Shown here one piece after another: positions 1 to 8,983 of a DNA stretch of 21,512 bases. Below the pieces are notes generated by a model that saw nothing but the letters and a program-made list of their open reading frames with translations, did not search any database and was not told the origin of the DNA. The position numbers and the translations under genes were made by a program. Positions within the stretch are counted from its first letter, which is position 1. Every line of letters starts with the position of its first letter. The stretch comes from an uncultured Nitrospinaceae bacterium (GTDB lineage Bacteria > Nitrospinota > Nitrospinia > Nitrospinales > VA-1). The DNA is taken from assembly GCA_938073925.1 (NCBI GenBank), contig CALJGH010000062.1, forward strand, positions 1 through 21,512. The letters are read 5' to 3'.

Positions 1-126
1 GGGGCCTGCTGAATTGAACCGATATGTAACGGGGAGACTCTGATGTCAATTCTCCCTCTAATTGGAAGAATCATCCCCTCTACTAATTTACGCAGACATA
101 GAACAGTGAATATCACCAGAAAGGAA

Positions 127-157
127 AAAGGACCTAGTCAAATTGACTAAGCCCTTT
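127..157 (-). terminator. Probable intrinsic terminator of tRNA-Ala
   Basis: Read on the minus strand, just past the tRNA 3' end, the arms at 157-143 and 141-127 form a long stem of about 13 pairs with two G-U wobbles around a short A/U loop. The outer stem ends in A-A-A-G-G paired with C-C-U-U-U, and the U run continues two more bases. Position 10 nt after the tRNA and the U-rich 3' arm fit Rho-independent termination. The U tract is short, so efficiency is uncertain. Confidence 0.6.
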
Positions 158-167
158 CAAAATAAAA

Positions 168-240
168 TGGAGCTGGCGGGGATCGAACCCGCGACCTCTT
201 GAATGCCATTCAAGCACGCTCCCAGCTGCGCCACAGCCCC
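168..240 (-). tRNA. tRNA-Ala (anticodon GGC)
   Basis: A complete 73-nt cloverleaf reads on the minus strand. The 7-bp acceptor stem (GGGGCTG with CAGCTCC, one G-U pair) is followed by TG at positions 8-9, then a 4-bp D stem with loop AGCTGGGA. The anticodon stem is CTTGA/TCAAG with the 7-base loop ATGGCAT, giving anticodon GGC at 34-36 after T33. The variable loop has 5 bases, and the T arm is GCGGG-TTCGATC-CCCGC with discriminator A. The 3' CCA is not encoded: the genomic bases after the discriminator are TTTTATT, so CCA must be added by nucleotidyltransferase. The gene has its own promoter and hairpin terminator, so it is a single-gene unit divergent from the DUF502 gene. Confidence 0.97.
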
Positions 241-281
241 AATTTTGATATATTTTTAGCTCATGTACTCGTAACGGATTG

Positions 282-309
282 ATATTAACGCTTATACCGC
301 CTCTGTCAA
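282..309 (-). promoter_or_regulatory. Sigma-70-type promoter for tRNA-Ala
   Basis: On the minus strand a perfect -35 TTGACA (309-304) and a -10-like TAATAT (287-282) are separated by 16 bp. The expected transcription start near 275 gives a leader of about 35 nt before the tRNA 5' end at 240. A perfect -35 ahead of a stable RNA gene is expected for a strong promoter. Confidence 0.7.
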
Positions 310-338
310 GGGCAAATCCTTATCTCATTTCCCTGCTA

Positions 339-371
339 TTGCCTTGCTGGGCATTCTCTATATAATATAAT
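339..371 (+). promoter_or_regulatory. Probable promoter for the DUF502 gene
   Basis: Two overlapping -35/-10 pairings are visible. TTGCCT (339-344) lies 16 bp before TATAAT (361-366), and TTGCTG (344-349) lies 16 bp before a second TATAAT (366-371). Either would start transcription about 70 nt before the GTG start at 448. The -10 boxes are perfect and the -35 boxes match 4 of 6 or fewer. Confidence 0.5.
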
Positions 372-447
372 TGAGCTTTTCAATATCTCTTATTCTTAAA
401 ATATCAGATAGAAATGCAAATCCCTTCCCGCTAACCGATCGGAAACC

Positions 448-1143
448 GTGTTTACAAAACTGAACCCCCGCATTCGCAATGTCTTCATCACCGGGCTGCT
501 AATCACTCTGCCCATCGCTTTGACTTATTTTATCCTGCAATTTCTTTTTAAGAATCTCGATGCACTGTCTCCGGTGTTCACTAAAGTTCTCATCGACTTG
601 GGAGCACCCATTCCGGAAGGGTACCGTATTCCTGCTCTTGGGTTAGTCATAACACTGCTAATCGTTCTTGCAGTAGGATGGTTCACTACCAATTTTTTTG
701 GCAAACGGCTAATCCTCTTGGGAGAAAATATTGTTGGGAAAATCCCTTTCGTTCGACGAATCTATAAAGGTTCGAAACAAGTGGTGCAATCGATCGCCCA
801 TGCCGATACCCGCGCGTTTCGCAAAGTGGTTCTGATTGAGTTTCCACGTCGTGGAATGCTGGCTATCGGATTCGTTACTGGTGAGGCGCGCGGTGAAGTA
901 CAGAAAAACACTTGTGATGATGTGCTCAATGTTTTTGTGCCTACCATGCCAAACCCCACTTCGGGGTTTTTGGTTTTTGCTCCCCCCGAAGAACTTACTG
1001 AAATTGACATGAGCATCGAAGATGGGGTTAAATATGTAGTCTCAGGTGGCATCGTCACTACAGAGAGACTGAAAATTACAGAAGCAAAGGATATTAAGAT
1101 TGACCAGCCCACAGGAAGAAGTTCCCAGCATCCTCTACCTTGA
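448..1143 (+). CDS. DUF502 family integral membrane protein
   Basis: The 231-aa product matches the DUF502 family in pattern. An N-terminal TM segment (about 12-34) follows a short basic tail, a second TM lies at about 61-84, and a cytoplasmic stretch with the family-like IPFVRRIYKGSKQV (about 99-112) follows. Then comes a soluble domain with FPRRGMLAIGFVTGE and FVPTMPNPTSGFLVF (about 133-180). No enzymatic function is known for DUF502; members are inner-membrane proteins of unknown role. The start is GTG at 448. No strong Shine-Dalgarno is visible, but the N-terminus aligns with the usual family start just before TM1. The 3' end overlaps the next gene by 44 nt in another frame, so the two are probably co-transcribed. 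Confidence 0.85.
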   Translation: MFTKLNPRIRNVFITGLLITLPIALTYFILQFLFKNLDALSPVFTKVLIDLGAPIPEGYRIPALGLVITLLIVLAVGWFTTNFFGKRLILLGENIVGKIPFVRRIYKGSKQVVQSIAHADTRAFRKVVLIEFPRRGMLAIGFVTGEARGEVQKNTCDDVLNVFVPTMPNPTSGFLVFAPPEELTEIDMSIEDGVKYVVSGGIVTTERLKITEAKDIKIDQPTGRSSQHPLP

Positions 1144-1777
1144 CAGCCATTTGATCGCGGTTTGCAAACCCGCAGGCATGCTCACCCAGGCAGATGAATC
1201 AGGAGATGAGTCGTTGATGGATCAAGTGAAAGCTTGGATTAAAACCGAATTCAACAAACCCGGTAATGTGTTTCTTGGATTGATTCATCGACTCGACCGC
1301 AATGTCTCCGGCGTACTTTTATTTGCACGCACTTCCAAAGGCGCATCGCGTTTGTCGGAACAGTTTCGCGACAAGACCACAGAAAAATTCTATCGCGCTA
1401 TCGTGGAGGGACAACCCGAACAAGAGCAAGCGTCTCTTTACCATCATCTAAGAAAAGAAAAAACTCTCAAGTCCACCGTGTTTCCACGTCCGGGAAAAGA
1501 TACGCAACACGCTGAACTGGAATATAAAACACTGAAAATTTATGCAAGCACCCGTCTTCTGGAAATTAAACTGCACACAGGAAGGTTTCATCAAATACGC
1601 GCACAACTGTCATTCATCGGCCACCCTATTTTAGGCGACAAAAAATATGGCGCTAAAACCCCCCTACCTGAAAGACAGATAGCACTTTATGCACATAGGC
1701 TGATTTTCAAACATCCCATCAGCAAAGAAAAGGTTTGTATTGAATCGCCTCCACCGCCGTTCTGGCCTGACGACTAG
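1100..1777 (+). CDS. RluA-family RNA pseudouridine synthase
   Basis: This enzyme isomerises specific uridines to pseudouridine in rRNA or tRNA. The 225-aa protein carries the RluA-type catalytic motif HRLDRNVSG at about residues 63-71, with the nucleophilic Asp in LDR. It also has the N-terminal VCKPAGMLTQ segment and the C-terminal TGRFHQIRAQLSFIGHPILGDKKYG block (about 160-185) typical of the family. There is no N-terminal S4 domain, so it resembles the compact RluA/TruC-like group rather than full RluC or RluD; the RNA target cannot be told. The start is TTG at 1100, supported by AAAGGA at 1085-1090, nine bases upstream. The start lies 44 nt inside the DUF502 gene, which suggests translational coupling. 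The gene is convergent with the RND pump gene, with a 14-bp gap. Confidence 0.9.
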   Translation: MTSPQEEVPSILYLDSHLIAVCKPAGMLTQADESGDESLMDQVKAWIKTEFNKPGNVFLGLIHRLDRNVSGVLLFARTSKGASRLSEQFRDKTTEKFYRAIVEGQPEQEQASLYHHLRKEKTLKSTVFPRPGKDTQHAELEYKTLKIYASTRLLEIKLHTGRFHQIRAQLSFIGHPILGDKKYGAKTPLPERQIALYAHRLIFKHPISKEKVCIESPPPPFWPDD

Positions 1778-1791
1778 AAATCCGTTTCATT

Positions 1792-4700
1792 TCAGGAGGT
1801 CGTGGATTGAAGTGAGTCTTTTACCAGGTCTTCTTTCGTAGTATGGAATCCCATATCAATAGCTAAAGATATCAACACAGGCACTAGAAACAATGTGAAA
1901 AAAGTTGAGATGCTCAGTCCCCCGATCAACGCTGTTCCCATACCGCGATACAACTCTGTCCCCGCGCCTTCGCCAAACGCCAGCGGAATCATACCGAAGA
2001 CACTGGAGATAACGGTCATCATAATAGGACGCAGCCGAGTCTCACAAGAAACCAACAACGCCTCGCGTTCATCCATACCCGCCTTAATATTATTGAGCAT
2101 CTGATGAACAATGAGGATAGCGTTATTAACAACGATACCAGCAAGGATAACCACGCCCAACTGCGTCAAAATATCAAATGTAATCCAGTTCCAACCATCG
2201 GCCATGGCCTGCGCGTTAGGGACTTTCAATTCATCAAGAATGCTTTTTATATTTCCACGTTGGTACCAGTTGTTCCAAGTGATTCCCAAGAAAGAGCCGG
2301 AAACCGCCAGCACCACAGTGAGCATGACGATGAAGGGCCTGAGAAAAGATGAGAACAAAGCAACAAGAAGAAGATAAATAAAGCCTAGCGCATAAGCAAA
2401 ACTGTTCCTCAACGATTTTTCTGTCGATGCCAATTCATCGGCAGAACCACCAATACGCAATCCAAATTCTTCATTTAGAGTTAGACGCGTGGGAACCAAT
2501 ACTTTTTCATCTACCCAATCAATTACCGTTTGCATAGGCATATCTTTTCGAACCTGCACACGGAGTTTGATCGCCCGTTCTGTGCCGATATGGTCGATCC
2601 TCGCCGGCCCAGCATCAATTTTTATATTTGTCAGGTGACCGAGATGGGTCATCAGATTTTTATCCGTCCAGATCGGAAGTGAACGATAATCTTCTAATCC
2701 TAATTTTTGGTTGTCTTTTTTCTGCACCAGAACGAAATCGATCGGTTCACCAAGGTCATTGAACTCACCAAGATATTTCCCCGCATTGAGCGACTCAATA
2801 ATATCGCCTATTTCCTGCATTCCCATATCCAGGCGGGCAGCATCTTCTCTTCTCGGCAAGAATCGTAGCTCAGGATTGCCAAATTTAAATTCGGGTCGTA
2901 CCGAATGTACACCTTCTATTTCCGAAATTTTACCAATCAAGCCTAATGCAATATCCTTTAACTTGAGAATATCCGGTCCGGTTATTTCTACTTCAAATGT
3001 TTTGTCTGCCGAGCGAAAAATAGGGCGCTGAACCGCAAAGGCAAAACGATACCCAGGGATACCAAAAATTTCCTGTCCCATTTCATTCGCCTTCACAGCC
3101 ATCTTGATCTCGCCACGTTGCCCTTGTGCCAATTCCTTTTCAATAATAGCCCCACCCCCATTGAAACGAGGCGAAAAAACAAGAAAGTTTCGATTCACAT
3201 CTTCCATAGCCACGATTTTCTTTTCATACTCTGCCAGGTATTTCATATTCGTTTCCGCAGGCGAACCCGCCACTGGCTCGATGAGCATGAACACCATATT
3301 GGTATTTCCATAAGGGAGATAATCTTTTTTAGGTAAGGTCTGTCCGCTGTACCACAATACCCAACACACACCGGCTAGAACGCCAATCCGAAACAAGATG
3401 CTAAGCGGCGAATGCCGAAGAATTTTCTCCATAATCTTCGAATAGAGGTTACCAATTCCTGTTCCTACTATCACCACCGGGCGAAACAAGGTACGATGAA
3501 AAATACCTGGCCGGTATTTCTCTCCCGGCTTGAGTCGAATCAACAATGTTGTCAAAGTGGGAATGACGGTAATAGATACCAATAAGGAAAGTGCGATACA
3601 GCCACTAATGGTGATCGCAATATCACGAAACATTTGCCCGGCTTCTTCTTCAATAAAAACGATGGGGATGAACACCGCCAATGTCGTCAAGGTAGAAGCC
3701 AGAACCGCTCCCCATACTTCCGATGTACCATCATAGGCAGCTTTAAATACACCTTTTCTCATTGTCAGATGACGGTAAATATTTTCCAGCACCACGATCG
3801 AGTTATCAACCACCATACCCACGGCAAAAGCCATGCCTGCCAGTGAAATAATATTGATACTGCGACCAAAAATTTTCAGCACGATAAAGACCGACACCAA
3901 ACTAACAGGGATACTGATTGCCACGATCAACAGCGAACGCACCGAGCCCAGGAAAACCAGAAGCACTGCGACCGCGAGAATGGCACCCAAACCTAGATTG
4001 GATTTCACAAGGCGCATGGCTTCATCGATATAATCCACATCTTTGTACACAATTTTTAATTTAAGAGGAACACCACGATTCAAGAGCTCCTTGTTTAATC
4101 TGGCAACACGCTCAGCCGCAAGATTACAAGTCTCCACAACATTGGCCCCTGCTTTACGAATTACCCCAAACGCATTCGACAAGTTTCCGCTGATGCGAAC
4201 CAACGACTCGGTGCGTTGATAGCCATCTACCACCGTTGCAAAATCGCGCACTCTTATTGTCTTGTCACCATCGCGTTTCACCACTGTATCCAGAATATCA
4301 TTGGGACTTAAAAATTCACCGAGTCCACGAACGGTATAAGCGCGGTTATCTTCATCGTGAAACCCAGCTCGCGTATTCTGGTTCTCCTCCCTAAGACGGT
4401 CAATGACTTCCTTGTAGGTCAAATGCAAACGCGACATGCTATAAGGATCGAACTCCACCCGCATTTCACGATCTTCACCACCGAAATGCCAGACGTCGGC
4501 AATCCCCTTCACCCGTCTTAAAGAAGGAACAATGATGTCTTCACCGATTTTGTACATATAGTTCTGGTCGAGGTCGGGCATTTTCGGATCGGGTTTGTCA
4601 AAAACAATCCACATAATGGGGCTGGAATTATCACTCGAGATAGAACGCAAGGTAGGCTTGTCTGCATTGATCGGCAAGTCTTTGACTTGCTGTAATTTGT

Positions 4701-5028
4701 TATTCACATCCAAAACAGCAAGATCCTTATCAATACCCCAATCAAACTCAAGGTTGATGGTGCTCAATCCATGCTGACTGGTAGAAGTCATCTTCTTCAT
4801 CCCTTCGACGGATTCAAGCTGGTCTTCAAGACGACGAGTGATGTTGCGTTCCACTTCATTCGGGGACAAACCGAGGTATTCGGTTTTAACTTCGATTTGG
4901 GGTTTGTCTACCGTGGGGGTCAATTGTCGAGGCAGGCTTTGAAAGCATAAGACACCCACCACTACTGCCATAACAATGATTACCGTAACTGTGTGATAGT
5001 TACGGATAGACTGGTCTATAAGTTTCAT
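1792..5028 (-). CDS. RND-family efflux pump, inner-membrane permease
   Basis: This is the proton-driven permease of a tripartite RND efflux system. At 1078 aa it has the standard length: TM1 (about 12-29), a large periplasmic loop, a TM2-TM6 block (about 345-500), TM7 near 540, a second periplasmic loop, and TM8-TM12 (about 885-1060). The proton-relay region of TM4 has VVDNS with Asp408 and Asn409 where AcrB has DD. TM10 has GIVVNNAILIV (Asn968-Asn969) in place of the AcrB lysine; this combination is common in SwrC-like and other HAE pumps. Substrate cannot be told. The start codon overlaps the stop of the adaptor gene by one base (TGATG). No TolC-type outer-membrane gene is in the window. 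Confidence 0.93.
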   Translation of the reverse strand: MKLIDQSIRNYHTVTVIIVMAVVVGVLCFQSLPRQLTPTVDKPQIEVKTEYLGLSPNEVERNITRRLEDQLESVEGMKKMTSTSQHGLSTINLEFDWGIDKDLAVLDVNNKLQQVKDLPINADKPTLRSISSDNSSPIMWIVFDKPDPKMPDLDQNYMYKIGEDIIVPSLRRVKGIADVWHFGGEDREMRVEFDPYSMSRLHLTYKEVIDRLREENQNTRAGFHDEDNRAYTVRGLGEFLSPNDILDTVVKRDGDKTIRVRDFATVVDGYQRTESLVRISGNLSNAFGVIRKAGANVVETCNLAAERVARLNKELLNRGVPLKLKIVYKDVDYIDEAMRLVKSNLGLGAILAVAVLLVFLGSVRSLLIVAISIPVSLVSVFIVLKIFGRSINIISLAGMAFAVGMVVDNSIVVLENIYRHLTMRKGVFKAAYDGTSEVWGAVLASTLTTLAVFIPIVFIEEEAGQMFRDIAITISGCIALSLLVSITVIPTLTTLLIRLKPGEKYRPGIFHRTLFRPVVIVGTGIGNLYSKIMEKILRHSPLSILFRIGVLAGVCWVLWYSGQTLPKKDYLPYGNTNMVFMLIEPVAGSPAETNMKYLAEYEKKIVAMEDVNRNFLVFSPRFNGGGAIIEKELAQGQRGEIKMAVKANEMGQEIFGIPGYRFAFAVQRPIFRSADKTFEVEITGPDILKLKDIALGLIGKISEIEGVHSVRPEFKFGNPELRFLPRREDAARLDMGMQEIGDIIESLNAGKYLGEFNDLGEPIDFVLVQKKDNQKLGLEDYRSLPIWTDKNLMTHLGHLTNIKIDAGPARIDHIGTERAIKLRVQVRKDMPMQTVIDWVDEKVLVPTRLTLNEEFGLRIGGSADELASTEKSLRNSFAYALGFIYLLLVALFSSFLRPFIVMLTVVLAVSGSFLGITWNNWYQRGNIKSILDELKVPNAQAMADGWNWITFDILTQLGVVILAGIVVNNAILIVHQMLNNIKAGMDEREALLVSCETRLRPIMMTVISSVFGMIPLAFGEGAGTELYRGMGTALIGGLSISTFFTLFLVPVLISLAIDMGFHTTKEDLVKDSLQSTTS

Positions 5029-6380
5029 CAGGTTTTTGGATTTTTTGCAGGAGTTTTTCGAGGGGCTTTTGAAGCAGAACTGAAAGATGTTTTTGGTTCC
5101 GGGTTGGTTAAAAAGACATTTGCCCCAGGAAACACAGCACCCGACCCTCTTAAGATCAAATCAGTATCAGCATTTAATTGATGGGTAAAATCCTTGATCT
5201 CGACAAAATCATCATGCTCTTTGAAAGCCTTCACAGGAACCAGATGCGCTTTTTTATCTTTAACGATATAAACAACTGTTCCCTTTTCAGAAATCACTAA
5301 CGATACCGCTGGCACATGAAGAACTTTTTTTCTGACACCAAAATTTAATGTACTTTCAAGGGTCAGCCCTGGAAACATAGCAGGGTTTGGATCTGGCAAA
5401 TCGATTTGCACTTTTATATTTCCAGAAAAAATATTTGCATTCGGGATCACCCGTACTAATCGAGCAAGATTAGAACGATATTCAAACTTTAACCCCAACT
5501 CCTTTGCCAAAAATCGGGCCGTCTTCATTTTCTTTAGTTTATTGCGATAACTCTGCGGCATTTCCAAAACCGCTTTTAATCGAGATGAACCGATCATTCG
5601 GACAATTGCCATTCCTGAGTCGGCAATCGCTCCTTGCTCGATATCCTTCGCAATAATAACGCCTTCAAATGGTGCAACAATATTTACTTTAGAAAGATTT
5701 AATTCGGCGACCTCAACTTGCTTGCGAATGGCTTGCATCTCTGATTCCAGCTTTTCTATGTCTTCCGTGCGCGACTTCATACCTGCTGACTGTTCCGCTT
5801 GACTCGCTATCAAACCTTCCTGAGCCTGGCGTAGTTTGTCTTCTGCTGAATCCAAGGCAGACTGAGACACAACTTTCTCTTCCACCAGCTTTTTTGTTCT
5901 CTTAAGTTCGATCTTTGCCAGGTTTAAAGAACTTTGTCCGGCCCGGGTTTGGGCATCTAACCGTTCTTTATCTTCGGAACGTAAACCACCTTGGGCTTTT
6001 TTATACTCATTTTTCGAAGCGGAAAAATCTGCACGCAATTTTCCCAAAGTCAGCTCATACTCCCTTGAGTCTATTTGCGCTATCAAATCACCGGCTTTCA
6101 CCTTCATGCCTTCTTCAACCGCAATGCGGGCCACCTTTCCTCTAATTTCAGAGGTGATCGTCACCCTTCGTTCCGCTTGAATATTACCGACAGTTCGAAC
6201 CTCATCGGAAATATCTCGATAAACTACTTTTCCGACCTGCACCGGAAGCGCGAATTTTTTCTTCTCAGGTTTCGCAGTTTTTTCTTCTTTCGGCGTGCAG
6301 GAACAAAAAAGTAACGCTAGCAGAACCAAGGATGCGCCTAAAATGTATTTCGATTTTCTGATATAATTCTCCACCATCAT
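5028..6380 (-). CDS. RND efflux periplasmic adaptor (HlyD/MFP family), probable lipoprotein
   Basis: The 450-aa protein bridges the RND pump to an outer-membrane channel. An N-terminal hydrophobic segment (about 12-25) ends in LLFCSCTP. Cys28, with Ser at -1, is the likelier lipidation site, though the lipobox is imperfect and Cys26 is an alternative. The first biotinyl-lipoyl half-motif lies near 83-105 (GKVARIAVEEGMKVKAGDLI), then an alpha-helical hairpin rich in Lys, Glu and Ala (about 110-225), then the second lipoyl half (NIVAPFEGVIIAKDIEQGAI, about 233-252) and beta-barrel and membrane-proximal parts. The tail is Lys/Pro/Ser-rich. It is first in the operon. The start ATGATG at 6380 has no clear Shine-Dalgarno, only an A-rich leader. 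Confidence 0.92.
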   Translation of the reverse strand: MMVENYIRKSKYILGASLVLLALLFCSCTPKEEKTAKPEKKKFALPVQVGKVVYRDISDEVRTVGNIQAERRVTITSEIRGKVARIAVEEGMKVKAGDLIAQIDSREYELTLGKLRADFSASKNEYKKAQGGLRSEDKERLDAQTRAGQSSLNLAKIELKRTKKLVEEKVVSQSALDSAEDKLRQAQEGLIASQAEQSAGMKSRTEDIEKLESEMQAIRKQVEVAELNLSKVNIVAPFEGVIIAKDIEQGAIADSGMAIVRMIGSSRLKAVLEMPQSYRNKLKKMKTARFLAKELGLKFEYRSNLARLVRVIPNANIFSGNIKVQIDLPDPNPAMFPGLTLESTLNFGVRKKVLHVPAVSLVISEKGTVVYIVKDKKAHLVPVKAFKEHDDFVEIKDFTHQLNADTDLILRGSGAVFPGANVFLTNPEPKTSFSSASKAPRKTPAKNPKT

Positions 6381-6446
6381 TTTTTTAATGTAAAAACGTT
6401 TCTTTAAATATTATCACAATAACAAAAAAGGTTTTTTAAACACTTT

Positions 6447-7337
6447 ATGAGTTCTTCCTATCCTTCCGACAATTTCGATTATCAATTACTAGATACCGGC
6501 GCATTCCAAAAACTCGAACAATTTGGTCCTCATCGATTTTGTCGTCCTGCCCCACAGGCTCTTTGGCCAAAATCTCTTCCTGCATCAGAATGGAAAAAAG
6601 TAGAAGGAGAATATAAATACTTCAAAGGCAAAGATACTGGCGGTGAATGGAAAACACCCTCCTCGTTACCCGAAGAAGGATGGCAAATAAATTTCCAAAA
6701 TCTCGTTTTCAAAGTACAACCAACTGGATTCGGTCATATCGGACTTTTTCCCGAACAAGCTCCCAATTGGCTTTGGATCATAGATCAGCTTAAACAGCTT
6801 AACGGCAAGGAAATCAAAGTACTTAATGTTTTTGGTTATACTGGAGCCAGTACCCTTGCTGCGGCATCTGCGGGGGCTCATGTCACCCATTTAGACGCCT
6901 CTAAGGGCTCTGTCAACTGGGCGCGCGAAAATCTCGAGTTATCTGGGCTGGGTGATAGACCGGTTCGGTGGATTGTGGAAGATGCCATGAAATACATGCA
7001 AAGAGAGCATCGGCGTGGCAACAAATATGACGCGATCATCATGGACCCGCCCTCTTTCGGACGCGGACCCAATGGGGAAGTTTGGCAGATCGAAGACAAA
7101 CTTTCCGAATTTATGGAAGCTTGTCAGAATATCATCAGCGACTCACCTGCTTTCCTGCTTTTCACCACCCACTCGCCAGGCTTTTCATCCCTGACTCTTG
7201 AAAATATGCTACGCACTTATATCAAATCTCTCAATAAAGAAAATTTTGAAACAGGGGAAATGTTCATTCCCGACACTTCTACCGGACTCCATCTCCCTAA
7301 CGGATTCTTCTGCCGATACTCCGCGAATCGCTGCTGA
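6447..7337 (+). CDS. Class I SAM-dependent methyltransferase, RlmI-like (COG1092 type)
   Basis: The 296-aa protein has a Rossmann methyltransferase domain in its C-terminal two thirds. SAM motif I is NVFGYTGAS (127-135), the acidic residue ending strand beta-2 is Asp150, and the DPPSFGRG motif (200-207) is characteristic of RlmI/RlmK-type rRNA cytosine methyltransferases and relatives. The N-terminal 80 residues (LLDTGAFQKLEQFG, FCRPAPQALW) replace the PUA domain of E. coli RlmI, so RNA recognition may differ and the substrate is not assigned. The gene is divergent from the RND operon across a 66-bp AT-rich gap. The start ATG has only AAGG some 15 bases upstream. A short hairpin (7333-7349) overlaps the stop codon but has no T run. 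Confidence 0.85.
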   Translation: MSSSYPSDNFDYQLLDTGAFQKLEQFGPHRFCRPAPQALWPKSLPASEWKKVEGEYKYFKGKDTGGEWKTPSSLPEEGWQINFQNLVFKVQPTGFGHIGLFPEQAPNWLWIIDQLKQLNGKEIKVLNVFGYTGASTLAAASAGAHVTHLDASKGSVNWARENLELSGLGDRPVRWIVEDAMKYMQREHRRGNKYDAIIMDPPSFGRGPNGEVWQIEDKLSEFMEACQNIISDSPAFLLFTTHSPGFSSLTLENMLRTYIKSLNKENFETGEMFIPDTSTGLHLPNGFFCRYSANRC

Positions 7338-7447
7338 CAATAGGTCAGCGATACAAACACCCTCAAGCTTCTGGATATAACAAGCGTAGCTAGCAATCTA
7401 AGGTATAATGCCCTAAATTTTTTAATTCTGACTTGGGAATTTTTAAA

Positions 7448-8983
7448 ATGGCCTTTTATAAATATTTAAAATCTCACGCGAAAAGGCAACCCGATTCCGC
7501 TGCGATCATTGAAGGAGATTGCACCGTTTCTTACGGTGAACTTTGCGAACAGATCGAATCTTTTGCAGAGGCTCTTTCGGAATTACCTCTCAACACAAAT
7601 AGTAAAGTAGGTCTATTGTGTTTGAATCAAAAAGAACACCTTATTGCAATGTTTGGCTGCTTGTTAAAAGGGGTGCCTTTTATCCCTTACAACTTTCTTT
7701 TAAAACCTGAAGACCTGGCTTTTATTGCACTAGATGCGGGCATCGACACTCTGGTGGTTGATTCGGCTTTTGTTAAACCGGAAATCCTTCCGTTTTTTAA
7801 ATTTTTTAAAAACAAAATTCTGGTCGGCCCCGCAAATCTCGATCAGGTCGGCGAGGGAACCTTGCGATTCGAGGATTTTTTAAAATCTGGCCAAAAGGAT
7901 AACGCATTCATAAAACACGAAAGGGAATCAGGAATACCAGATGTGATTCTTTATACCTCAGGCACCACTGCCAAACCCAAAGGGGTAATGCTGAATGAAG
8001 ACCAGTTTGATGAGAACTGCACCGGGTTCCTGAAACATTTACATATCACTTCGGAAGATAGTGCCATCGTAGCGTTGCCCTTGTTCCATTCTTTCGGTAA
8101 TATCATGGCTCTGGTGTTTTGTCGGGTCGGCGCAACGTTGATTCTTCTCAAACAGTTTCAACCTAAACTTATCTTATCTTCCATCTCGACGCATAAGGCT
8201 ACCTTTTTACCGCTCGTACCCACTATTTATTCTTTTCTTGTGGACCTTTATTCACGCGGCGGTTATGACGTTTCTTCTTTGCACACCTGCATCTCTGGCG
8301 GTGCTGCTTTGCCCAAGGCACTCCTTAAAAAAGTAGAGGAAGTTTTAGGGATCACCGTCATTGAAGGGTATGGTCTCACTGAAACTTCTCCAGTAGTTTC
8401 TGTTAATACAATGAAATACGGAAGCGTTCCCGGTTCGGTCGGCCCTGTCTTGCCTAATGTCGAAGTAAAAATCATTGATGACATGGGAAACCCGGTTGCC
8501 CAGGGAGAAGTGGGAGAAATTCTTGTCCGCGGTAAAACGGTAATGAGCGGTTACTGGAAACGCATAGAAGAAACAAAGGAAACGATTCAGCCCGATGGCT
8601 GGCTTAAAACAGGAGATCTCGGACATCTTGATGAAAAAAAGCGGCTCTATATTTCAGCAGGCAGAAAAAAAGATATCATCATCCGCGCAGGTGAAAATGT
8701 GTCCCCTTTAGCTATTGAAAACGTATTGATGGGTCACCCTGCACCTGCAGAAGTCGCAGCCGTAGGAATTGCTGATGAACGTATAGGGGAAAAAGTAAAG
8801 GTCTGCGTGGTGTTGCGGGATGGTGCTAATGCAACGGAGCAGGAACTCAAAGATTTTTGCAGAAAAAACCTACCCGCGTTCATGACACCCGATTTGATCG
8901 AGTTCCAGGAGTCGCTCCCAAAAACCGCTACCGGGAAAATTATAAAGTCCCAACTAAAACAAACAGGCGGCCTCATGCAATAA
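7448..8983 (+). CDS. AMP-forming acyl-CoA synthetase / AMP-dependent ligase
   Basis: This 511-aa enzyme belongs to the ANL superfamily, which activates a carboxylic acid as acyl-AMP and then usually transfers it to CoA. Visible motifs, numbered from 7448: the P-loop YTSGTTAKPKG (about 172-182), GYGLTETSP (307-315), TGDLGHLD (388-395), GRKKDIIIRAGENVSP (about 405-420), and the C-terminal catalytic lysine in TATGKI (Lys497). All core elements are present. Chain length and acceptor (CoA or a carrier protein) cannot be told. An upstream in-frame TTG at 7433 would add five residues. I prefer the ATG because GGGA at 7435-7438 sits about nine bases before it. A TATAAT at 7404-7409 may be the -10 of its promoter, but no convincing -35 is seen. 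Confidence 0.9.
   Translation: MAFYKYLKSHAKRQPDSAAIIEGDCTVSYGELCEQIESFAEALSELPLNTNSKVGLLCLNQKEHLIAMFGCLLKGVPFIPYNFLLKPEDLAFIALDAGIDTLVVDSAFVKPEILPFFKFFKNKILVGPANLDQVGEGTLRFEDFLKSGQKDNAFIKHERESGIPDVILYTSGTTAKPKGVMLNEDQFDENCTGFLKHLHITSEDSAIVALPLFHSFGNIMALVFCRVGATLILLKQFQPKLILSSISTHKATFLPLVPTIYSFLVDLYSRGGYDVSSLHTCISGGAALPKALLKKVEEVLGITVIEGYGLTETSPVVSVNTMKYGSVPGSVGPVLPNVEVKIIDDMGNPVAQGEVGEILVRGKTVMSGYWKRIEETKETIQPDGWLKTGDLGHLDEKKRLYISAGRKKDIIIRAGENVSPLAIENVLMGHPAPAEVAAVGIADERIGEKVKVCVVLRDGANATEQELKDFCRKNLPAFMTPDLIEFQESLPKTATGKIIKSQLKQTGGLMQ

Noticed and set aside
1..120. A 13-codon open frame from position 2 to a TGA at 41-43 (a possible 3' tail of an upstream gene) and an inverted repeat GGGGAGA/TCTCCCT at 31-57.
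   Set aside because: The tail is too short to recognise and the inverted repeat has a 13-base loop with no T run, so neither a gene nor a terminator can be claimed. Nothing else is seen before the tRNA terminator.
1794..1800. A perfect AGGAGGT on the plus strand.
   Set aside because: It is antisense to the end of the RND pump gene, and the following TTG frame stops after two codons; it is chance.
7381..7410. Promoter for the AMP-forming ligase based on TATAAT at 7404-7409.
   Set aside because: The expected -35 position has no TTGACA-like hexamer and there is no extended -10, so the evidence is only one box.
8345..8626. Minus-strand open frame of 93 codons inside the ligase gene.
   Set aside because: It is antisense to conserved ligase motifs and its translation resembles no protein family; a shadow frame.
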